Made by a program: the position numbers and the translations under genes
The notes under the pieces: generated by a model
Seen by the model: the letters and a program-made list of their open reading frames with translations, nothing else
Databases searched by the model: none
Told to the model about the DNA's origin: nothing
In this document: piece by piece, positions 1-5,988 of the stretch
Layout: the number at the start of each line of letters is the position of its first letter
Position numbering within the stretch: the stretch's first letter is position 1
Assembly: GCA_964626565.1 (NCBI GenBank)
Contig: CAZVFX010000157.1
Coordinates: 1-13,485 of the forward strand
Source of the DNA: CAZVFX01 sp964626565
GTDB taxonomy: Bacteria > Myxococcota_A > UBA9042 > CAIXZC01
DNA: 13,485 bases
Direction of reading: 5' to 3'

Positions 1-34
1 TAGCCGGCAAAGTAAAATCACGTGTGTACCGCAT
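1..34 (-). CDS. 5' end of an unidentified leftward gene (first 11 codons only)
   Basis: Reading the minus strand, an ATG at 34-32 is preceded by AGGGAGGT (plus 41-48) with six bases between. This is a near-ideal ribosome binding site, and the frame stays open to the window edge. The visible residues are MRYTRDFTLPA. There is no signal peptide or membrane segment in them, and eleven residues are too few to assign a family. Short N-termini of this style (basic, then a Leu-Pro turn) occur in REP-associated Y1 transposases, and hairpin-forming repeats do lie just upstream. That link is only a guess. The start is chosen for its ribosome binding site. A weak promoter and a palindrome lie upstream of it. 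Confidence 0.5.
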   Translation of the reverse strand, partial: MRYTRDFTLPA

Positions 35-71
35 CGTTGCACCTCCCTCTTTTTTTGTTGGCTTCTCTACT

Positions 72-100
72 ATTATCGTGAGTTTGAAAAGATCTGTACC
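72..100 (-). promoter_or_regulatory. candidate sigma70-type promoter for the leftward gene
   Basis: On the minus strand a -10 hexamer GATAAT (plus 72-77, five of six consensus bases) lies 17 bases from GGTACA (plus 95-100, three of six). The position, about 40 bases before the leftward ATG at 34, is suitable. The -35 match is weak, so this rests mainly on the -10 and the spacing. Confidence 0.35.
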
Positions 101-107
101 ATTAATT

Positions 108-120
108 CGACATTTTGTCG
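108..120. promoter_or_regulatory. operator-like palindrome CGACA-ttt-TGTCG
   Basis: This is a perfect inverted repeat with two 5-bp arms and a 3-bp centre. It sits just upstream of the candidate -35 box of the leftward promoter, where activators or repressors commonly bind. No regulator is identified in the window. Its function is inferred from symmetry and position only. Confidence 0.35.
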
Positions 121-132
121 TCGAGCGGCGCT

Positions 133-150
133 GGGGCGTATTTTCGCCCC
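133..150. repeat. GC-rich inverted repeat leading into the tandem array
   Basis: GGGGCG (133-138) and CGCCCC (145-150) are perfectly complementary arms around the loop TATTTT. The right arm is also the start of the first 36-bp unit, so the array opens with a hairpin. It is not followed by a T-run, so it does not look like a simple intrinsic terminator. Confidence 0.5.
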
Positions 151-251
151 CCGTCCCCTGCAGTTCGCGGGGCAAGAATACGCCCCCCGTCCCCTGCCGT
201 TCGCGGGGCAAGAATACGCCCCCCGTCCCTTGCAGTTCGCGGGCGGGATTT
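145..251. repeat. tandem array of about 36-bp hairpin-forming units
   Basis: Unit 1 (145-180) and unit 2 (181-216) differ at one base. Unit 3 (from 217) matches for about 27 bases, with one substitution and a diverged end. A decayed fourth unit is visible at about 253-277. Each unit holds a 6-bp stem (CCCTGC pairing with GCGGGG, with one G-T pair) around a 5-base loop. GGGGC at the end of one unit can also pair with GCCCC at the start of the next. In unit 3 the stem is partly kept through a G-T pair. There are no unique spacers between units. The architecture resembles REP/BIME-type extragenic repeats, and no protein function is supported. Confidence 0.75.
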
Positions 252-277
252 GGCCCTCCGTCCCTGTTGTTTGCCGG

Positions 278-354
278 TTGTTTGGGCGTCCCTGGTGGGT
301 GTATTTGTTGTGTTGGGATTCGGGGAGTGTTGGCTTTCGCCTTTTTTTCCCCCT
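278..354. other. non-coding stretch with no recognised signal
   Basis: Together with the repeats and promoters listed separately, this completes the 415-base gap between the leftward gene and the lipoprotein gene. It is T- and G-rich, with a T7-C5 run near 342-353. I see no ribosome binding site followed by a convincing reading frame, and no tRNA-like fold. Confidence 0.4.
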
Positions 355-383
355 TTGTAGAGGCATGGTAAAGTGATTATAAT
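355..383 (+). promoter_or_regulatory. candidate sigma70 promoter of the lipoprotein gene
   Basis: A perfect -10 hexamer TATAAT (378-383) is preceded, 17 bases upstream, by TTGTAG (355-360), which keeps the TTG of the -35 consensus. It lies about 67 bases before the ATG at 450, which leaves a leader of roughly 60 bases. The leader contains a short direct repeat of CTTTTTG. The -10 match and spacing are good and the -35 is poor. Confidence 0.55.
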
Positions 384-449
384 ATAGGGCAGCTTTTTGT
401 CTTTTTGACGGCCTGAGTCTAAGAATCGGTATTTCACAGGGAGCCGAGT

Positions 450-3400
450 ATGAGATATTGGAGAATCCTTCTGGTTGTATTTAGCGTGCTCACTTACGGG
501 GCGGGGCTGTTTGGATGTTCTCCCTCCAGCAAGACCGAAACGAAAGATCCCGGGATTGTGGATGACCTGGGTAAGAAAGCTGACGGTAATCCCGGTGAGG
601 ACGTGAAGAAGGAGGATGACGAATTCAGCTTCGACGGGTGGAAGCTTGGGGATTACGACATTCCGTCGGTGGACTTGGCCGGTGAATGTATGGAGGCTCC
701 CTACGAGTTCGGCTGTCCGTGCGAATCCAACCTCGAGTGTGGTTCCGGTTACTGCGTGGAAGGGCCGTTCGGTTTCGTATGTACCGACACTTGTTTTGAA
801 GAGTGTCCGGAGGGCTGGCATTGCAAGGGGTTGAGCGGGTTTGGTGTGGACATGGTGTTCCTGTGTGTGCCTCAGTCGAAGAAGCTGTGCTATCCCTGTG
901 CTGCGGACAGCCAGTGCGGGGGCGGTGTCTGTGTGGAACTGGACGAAGCCAGCTATTGCGCCTACCAATGCGATCCCAAGTCCCCGTGTCCTGCCAGTTT
1001 CTCTTGCCAGGGCATCATCAAGAACGAAGTCTCAATGGAGGTGTGCCTTCCCGACAGCGGGTCTTGCGAATGCACCTCGAACACCGAGGGGCAACTTCGT
1101 CCCTGCACCAAGGAGAACGATTTTGGTGCCTGCGTCGGCTATGAGAAATGCGATTCTGCCGTGGGTTGGGTGGAGTGCAACGCACCTGAGCCGGAAGGGG
1201 AAAGCTGTGACGGCAAGGACAACGACTGCGACGGCCTTTTCGATGAGGAGGTTCCGGAGTCGATGGAGTGCGAAAACACCGTGGATGGTGTCGGTACCTG
1301 TGCCGGCATGTCGGTTTGCAACGGCCCGTTCGGTTGGGTTTGCAACGCGGCGGTGCCGGAGCCGGAGATTTGCGATTTCAAGGACAACAACTGCGACGGA
1401 GAGGTCGACGAGGATTACAAGACCGACGGCCTGTATACTCACCACAACCATTGCGGCACCTGTAACGTAGATTGTACCGGCGCCATTAACAATGCCACCG
1501 CGATTTGCGATTCAACCGGCGGGTCGGCCCAGTGTGTTGTGGAGGAGTGTGAAGAGGGGTACTACAAACTCAACGATTTCCAGTGCATGCCCGAAGGGCA
1601 GACCCTGTGCAAGCCGTGCCTCAACGACCTCGGTTGCGAGGGAGGCAAGTGCGTCACTATTTTCGGTGGCCAATACTGTACCCAGAGTTGTGCGATTAAT
1701 CCTTGTCCCGACACATTCGAATGCCTTGCCATGGACGATCTTTCCGGCAAGTGGTGCGTACCTGTGAGCGGTTCCTGCGACTGCAGTAAGGATACTGCTG
1801 GAGCCACCAAGCCGTGTAGTTCTGCAAACGGGTTTGGAACGTGCTACGGCTTCGAGGTGTGCGACCCGGAGATAGGTTGGGTGGACTGTACTGCGGGAGA
1901 GGCCGAGGCGGAGGTTTGTGACGGTGTGGACAATGACTGCAACGCGGTCCCCGACGATGGCTTGCCGCCCAGTCAGCCGTGCGAGTTGGAGGAACCCGGA
2001 ATAGGGACTTGCGAAGGGCAGGAAGTGTGCCTGGGGGGCCAGGGTTGGGTTTGCGACGCGCAGAAGCCGGAGCCGGAGTCGTGCGACTTCAAGGACAACG
2101 ACTGCAATGGCGAAGTCGACGAGGATTTCATCATCAACGGCAAGTATGGGACCCTCCATCATTGCGGCACCTGCAACGAGGACTGCGAAGGTTCGCTGCC
2201 CAACGGAGTGGCCTACTGTGACGTGGATATCGCGACCCCCGAGTGCAAGATCCAGGAGTGTTTTCCGGGTTTCTTCAAGCTCAATGAATTCCAGTGCATT
2301 CTTCCTCCCGACGTGCAGTGCAAGGAGTGCGAAACCGACGGGGACTGTTACTTCGACAAGTGCATTCCGCTCGATCTTGGCGCCTACTGCCTGAGCGCAT
2401 GTGACGATGGTCAGTGCGGCGAGGGGTACCATTGCGAGGAGATCCCGCCCTTTGGTGACACCTGTGTCCCCGACACTGCGAGTTGCGAGTGTAGTGCGGA
2501 GAATGCGGGCGTGAAGCGTAGCTGCTCAATGGCCAACGATCTCGGTACCTGCTTCGGATTCGAAACCTGTGACCCGGATGTGGGGTGGACGCCCTGCGAT
2601 GCGTCGCCGCCGGTGCCGGAGATTTGTGACGGCATAGACAACGACTGCAACGGGCTTATCGACGACGCATTGCCGCCCACGCAGCCTTGTGAGAAGAGCA
2701 ATGATTTCGGGACCTGCCCGGGGGTTTCGGTATGCACCGGGATTGCCGGCTGGGTGTGCCAGGCGCCGGAGCCTTCTACGGAGATCTGTGACTACCAGGA
2801 CAACGATTGCGACGGCCAGGTGGATGAGGAGTTCAAGCAGGAGGACGAGAAGTACTATCTCGATTCTCATTGCGGTACCTGCAACAACGGTTGCCTTGAT
2901 GCGATCCCCCATGCTACCGGCGAATGCGACCCGACCTACCTTATTCCAAAGTGTGTGGTCGCTCAGTGCGATGATGATTACTTCCAGGTGAGCCCCTTCC
3001 AGTGCGTGGTGCCGCCTGACACAACCTGCCAGGTGTGCGAAGTGGATGCGGACTGCGTCGGTTCGCTGTGCGTAGACATCGATGGCGCTATGCGCTGCGC
3101 TGCGCAATGCTCCGGCAATGCCGAATGTGGCGGCGAAACCGAGTGCATCATGTACCCCGGCAAGGGCAAGCTGTGCCAGCCCACGTCCGGGAGCTGTGAG
3201 TGCAACTCGTTTACCGTTGGCACCAAGCGGAGTTGCTCGACCAGCAATTTTGTGGGCACGTGCTTTGGATTCCAGACCTGCGACCCGGATGACGGTTGGT
3301 CCGATTGCGACGCGCTGGTTCCTGCGATTGAGTCGTGCAACGGTGTCGACGACGACTGCAACGGGATGATCGACGATGGCCTTCCCCAGGCCATGCCCTG

Positions 3401-5846
3401 CGACATCACCAATGCCTGGGGTCAGTGCAGCGGAGTGGCGGTGTGCATGGGAAATGTGGGGTGGATCTGCCAGGCGCCTGAGCCCGGCGAAGACATCTGC
3501 GACTACATTGACAACGATTGCGCCGACGGCGTGGACGAAGATTTCAAGAATGCGGAAGGCAAATACAACGCGATGGCCCACTGCGGCTCCTGCACCATTT
3601 CTTGCGAGGCCGGCTTTCCCAACGCGGTGGCCAAGTGCGATGATACGAAGGAGACGCCGCAGTGTGTGGTGGAGTCGTGTGACGACGGCTACTTCAAGCT
3701 CAACGAATTCCAGTGCATCCCTGACACCGCAAATCTTTGCGAGCCTTGCTCTACCGACGACAACTGCGTGTTGTCCGGTGCCAAGTGTGTGCAGCTTGCG
3801 GACGGGAAATTCTGTTCGAAGCACTGCGAAGATGCTCAGGACTGTCCGTCCGGGTATACCTGCGAATCATATGACGGAGACAAGCAGTGCATGCCGGAAA
3901 CCAACGCCTGTACCTGCGACGGCTCCAATCCGGACTTGAGTAAGAGTTGTTCGGCGACCTGGCCTCCAAATCCTGTCCCCGGGGAACCCTTCGTTACCTG
4001 CTATGGCACCGAGTTCTGTACTGCGGAGGGCTGGTCCGATTGCGAGTTGCCCGAGGAGGTATGCGACGGCCAGGACAACGACTGCAACGGAGTGAATGAC
4101 GACGGCTTCCTGGTGAACGGCAAGTACGTGGGCAACACCAACTGCGGCCAGTGCGGCAACAACTGCACGTTCCTCGTGTACCCCAATGCCAGCGGGGTGT
4201 GCGACGGGTCCAAGCCGGTCCCGGACTGCGTAATGGAGTGTCAGAACGGCTTCCACGATGTCAACTCCAACCCGGCCGATGGCTGCGAGTGCCAGTACGC
4301 CGGGGCGCAGGACAAGCCGGACGGCATCGACCAGAATTGCGACGGTGTAGACGGAGAACTGGACAACTCCGTGTTTGTAGCCAAGAACGGCTCTGATCAA
4401 AGTTCGGGAGCCATTGACCAGCCGATGCTTACTATTCAAGCTGCGGTTGACGAGGCTGCGGCGACCGGCAAGCGGGATGTCTACGTGGCCACCGGGGTCT
4501 ACTCTGAGTCGGTGAAACTGAAGCAGGGCGTACAGGTGTACGGCGGCTACTCTTCCGACTTCATGCAGCGCAACATCGTGCTGTATGAAACTGTCATCAT
4601 GGGCAAGAGTTTCACTCAGCAGCTTCCCGGGGCCATCAACGCAGTGTCGTTAGGCGGTGCTGCAAATTCAACCGTCGTGGACGGATTCACCATCTTCGGC
4701 CATAACAACAACGGAGCCGGGGGCAGCAGCTACTCCATCTATATCAAGGACACTACCCAGGGCTTGAAGCTCTCGAACAACCACGTCGTGGCCGGCAACG
4801 GCGGCGTAGGACAGCCCGGGGACAATGGTTCCGACGGGCAGGACGGCAATTCCGGCAGTGCCGGCCAACCCGCGTTCTATTACAGTTCCAAGATCTGCAA
4901 CGTAGGCAAGGTGAAGGACGGCGGCGGTGGTGGCCAGCGTATTTGCTCAGGCTCCAGTGTGGCCGGGGGCAAAGGGGGCGACAGCTACTGCCCCGCCTAC
5001 GGCAACCCCCAGGCCGCAGAATTCGGCAATGACGGCAGTGGCGCCGGCGGCGGTGACGGAGGCCAGGCGGGCTGGGATGGGCAGATCACGCAGAACTGCG
5101 GTCTTTGCAACGTGCCCACCGAGAATCACCCCATGGAGGGTGGTGACGGGTATAAGGGTTCCAACGGCCAGAACGGCACTACCGGCGGGGGATGCTCCCA
5201 GGGAGCCGGTTCGGTGGTCAACGGTTTCTGGCAGTCGTACATCGGCACTAGTGGCGGAACCGGCGCTCCCGGCGGCGGCGGTGGCGGTGGCGGCGGTGGC
5301 GGCGGCGCGGACGTAGTCAATCCGTGGGGCTGCAACGATCATATCGGCGGCACTGGCGGCGGTGCCGGCAGTGGCGGATGCCACGGCACGGGTGGTGGCG
5401 GCGGCAGTGGCGGTGGCGGTTCGTTTGGTGTGTTTGTCTACTTCTCCATTCCGCCTTCATCGATCCCCACAATCACCGGTAACTTCATCGAAGGAGGCTT
5501 CGGCGGTGCGGGTGGCTATGGCGCCAACGGCGGCACCGGCGGTGTGGGTGGCACCGGTGCGACCGGCGGAGCCCCGGGCAGCGGCAGCGCCTGGTGTGCC
5601 AACGGCGGTGGTACTGGCGGCGACGGCGGCACGGGTGGTCATGGCGGCGGCGGTGGTGGCGGCTGCGGCGGCGTCTCCTACTGTGTCTACGCCTGGGGCC
5701 AGGGCAACAAGGATCTCAGTTCCTATAAGGCTCCCGGTAATACCTGTGCATTGGGGTCTGCCGGCGGCGGTGGAGCAGGCGGGCCATCAATTGGAAACAA
5801 CGGCGACCCCGGCGATTCCGGCGTATCGGCCTCGACCAACTTCTAG
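450..5846 (+). CDS. giant Cys-rich MopE-type repeat lipoprotein with Gly-rich tail
   Basis: This is an exported lipoprotein. A basic, hydrophobic signal (residues 1-22) ends in the lipobox LFGC with Cys23; Ser at +2 suggests outer-membrane or surface placement. Residues about 88-1300 are Cys-rich modules carrying ten motifs of the form CDGxDNDCDG, at Cys 253, 308, 490, 545, 726, 780, 963, 1017 and 1205 and around 1290-1299. These resemble the putative metal-binding motif of MopE-like proteins. From about 1306 comes a VFVAKNGSD...PMLTIQAAVDEA stretch, typical of right-handed beta-helix (DUF1565-like) proteins, up to about 1450. The rest is glycine-rich, with a run of 12 Gly near 1608-1620. The start is set by AGGGAG (438-443), six bases before ATG. 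The gene stands alone, followed by a hairpin. A role in surface structure, adhesion or metal binding is inference; no enzymatic motif is visible. Confidence 0.9.
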   Translation: MRYWRILLVVFSVLTYGAGLFGCSPSSKTETKDPGIVDDLGKKADGNPGEDVKKEDDEFSFDGWKLGDYDIPSVDLAGECMEAPYEFGCPCESNLECGSGYCVEGPFGFVCTDTCFEECPEGWHCKGLSGFGVDMVFLCVPQSKKLCYPCAADSQCGGGVCVELDEASYCAYQCDPKSPCPASFSCQGIIKNEVSMEVCLPDSGSCECTSNTEGQLRPCTKENDFGACVGYEKCDSAVGWVECNAPEPEGESCDGKDNDCDGLFDEEVPESMECENTVDGVGTCAGMSVCNGPFGWVCNAAVPEPEICDFKDNNCDGEVDEDYKTDGLYTHHNHCGTCNVDCTGAINNATAICDSTGGSAQCVVEECEEGYYKLNDFQCMPEGQTLCKPCLNDLGCEGGKCVTIFGGQYCTQSCAINPCPDTFECLAMDDLSGKWCVPVSGSCDCSKDTAGATKPCSSANGFGTCYGFEVCDPEIGWVDCTAGEAEAEVCDGVDNDCNAVPDDGLPPSQPCELEEPGIGTCEGQEVCLGGQGWVCDAQKPEPESCDFKDNDCNGEVDEDFIINGKYGTLHHCGTCNEDCEGSLPNGVAYCDVDIATPECKIQECFPGFFKLNEFQCILPPDVQCKECETDGDCYFDKCIPLDLGAYCLSACDDGQCGEGYHCEEIPPFGDTCVPDTASCECSAENAGVKRSCSMANDLGTCFGFETCDPDVGWTPCDASPPVPEICDGIDNDCNGLIDDALPPTQPCEKSNDFGTCPGVSVCTGIAGWVCQAPEPSTEICDYQDNDCDGQVDEEFKQEDEKYYLDSHCGTCNNGCLDAIPHATGECDPTYLIPKCVVAQCDDDYFQVSPFQCVVPPDTTCQVCEVDADCVGSLCVDIDGAMRCAAQCSGNAECGGETECIMYPGKGKLCQPTSGSCECNSFTVGTKRSCSTSNFVGTCFGFQTCDPDDGWSDCDALVPAIESCNGVDDDCNGMIDDGLPQAMPCDITNAWGQCSGVAVCMGNVGWICQAPEPGEDICDYIDNDCADGVDEDFKNAEGKYNAMAHCGSCTISCEAGFPNAVAKCDDTKETPQCVVESCDDGYFKLNEFQCIPDTANLCEPCSTDDNCVLSGAKCVQLADGKFCSKHCEDAQDCPSGYTCESYDGDKQCMPETNACTCDGSNPDLSKSCSATWPPNPVPGEPFVTCYGTEFCTAEGWSDCELPEEVCDGQDNDCNGVNDDGFLVNGKYVGNTNCGQCGNNCTFLVYPNASGVCDGSKPVPDCVMECQNGFHDVNSNPADGCECQYAGAQDKPDGIDQNCDGVDGELDNSVFVAKNGSDQSSGAIDQPMLTIQAAVDEAAATGKRDVYVATGVYSESVKLKQGVQVYGGYSSDFMQRNIVLYETVIMGKSFTQQLPGAINAVSLGGAANSTVVDGFTIFGHNNNGAGGSSYSIYIKDTTQGLKLSNNHVVAGNGGVGQPGDNGSDGQDGNSGSAGQPAFYYSSKICNVGKVKDGGGGGQRICSGSSVAGGKGGDSYCPAYGNPQAAEFGNDGSGAGGGDGGQAGWDGQITQNCGLCNVPTENHPMEGGDGYKGSNGQNGTTGGGCSQGAGSVVNGFWQSYIGTSGGTGAPGGGGGGGGGGGGADVVNPWGCNDHIGGTGGGAGSGGCHGTGGGGGSGGGGSFGVFVYFSIPPSSIPTITGNFIEGGFGGAGGYGANGGTGGVGGTGATGGAPGSGSAWCANGGGTGGDGGTGGHGGGGGGGCGGVSYCVYAWGQGNKDLSSYKAPGNTCALGSAGGGGAGGPSIGNNGDPGDSGVSASTNF
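888..4362 (+). repeat. five in-gene tandem modules of about 710 bp
   Basis: The module starts, marked by a CxxC(x5-6)C(x3-5)C motif, fall at residues 147, 387, 624, 860 and 1097 (nt 888, 1608, 2319, 3027, 3738). The period is therefore 236-240 residues. Each full module runs in the same order: CxxC segment, a CECS...RSCS-like segment, motif A (CDGxDNDCNG), motif B (CDFxDNDCDGxVDEDF), HCGTCNxxC, then a GYxxLNxFQC closing segment. The fifth module is shorter. It has one clear motif A at Cys1205 and a degenerate motif at about 1290-1299 that lacks the leading Cys. The long even period points to serial duplication of one unit. Confidence 0.85.
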
Positions 5847-5863
5847 AAATATTTCACGTTTAG

Positions 5864-5895
5864 GCCTTCCCGGGAGATAAATCTCCCAGGGAAGC
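5864..5895 (+). terminator. strong hairpin after the lipoprotein gene
   Basis: Arms CTTCCCGGGAGAT (5866-5878) and ATCTCCCAGGGAAG (5881-5894) pair over 13 bp, with a single bulged A at 5888 and a 2-base loop. The hairpin begins 20 bases after the stop codon. It is followed on the plus strand by nine A bases rather than T, so it is not a textbook intrinsic terminator. It could act with a termination factor or protect the mRNA 3' end. Confidence 0.55.
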
Positions 5896-5941
5896 AAAAA
5901 AAAGTTCATCCAAAGTGCAAATAATTTGGCCATCTGGTGTG

Positions 5942-5988
5942 CGAACTCCCGATAACACTATTGGGACATCCCAAAAAAGAGGAGTTCG
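5942..5988 (+). promoter_or_regulatory. foldable leader that can mask the helicase ribosome binding site
   Basis: CGAACTCC (5942-5949) is the exact reverse complement of GGAGTTCG (5981-5988). The second arm contains part of the Shine-Dalgarno sequence (AAGAGGAG, 5977-5984) and ends directly before the ATG at 5989. Nested inside is a second perfect palindrome, TTGGGA-CA-TCCCAA (5961-5974). In RNA the outer stem would hide the ribosome binding site, while the inner one could form alone and leave it open. Upstream, AATAAT at 5921-5926 is a possible -10 box without a recognisable -35. The inverted repeats are seen directly; translational control is inference. Confidence 0.5.

Noticed and set aside
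145..251. The 36-bp repeats as a CRISPR array
   Set aside because: The units abut directly with no unique spacers, only about three copies exist, and no cas gene is nearby.
24..371. Open frames across the repeat region on both strands (PPVPC.SRGKNT-type peptides)
   Set aside because: Because the repeat length is a multiple of three, frames stay open by arithmetic. They have no ribosome binding site and encode only the repeat.
102..968. Long minus-strand frame of 288 codons running into the lipoprotein gene
   Set aside because: It is antisense to the signal peptide and first Cys-rich domain and crosses the promoter and repeats. It has no family features and no ribosome binding site of note.
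2526..3824. 432-codon minus-strand frame inside the lipoprotein gene
   Set aside because: It is opposite well-defined modular coding sequence, and its composition follows from the reverse complement of Cys/Asp-rich codons and their tandem repetition.
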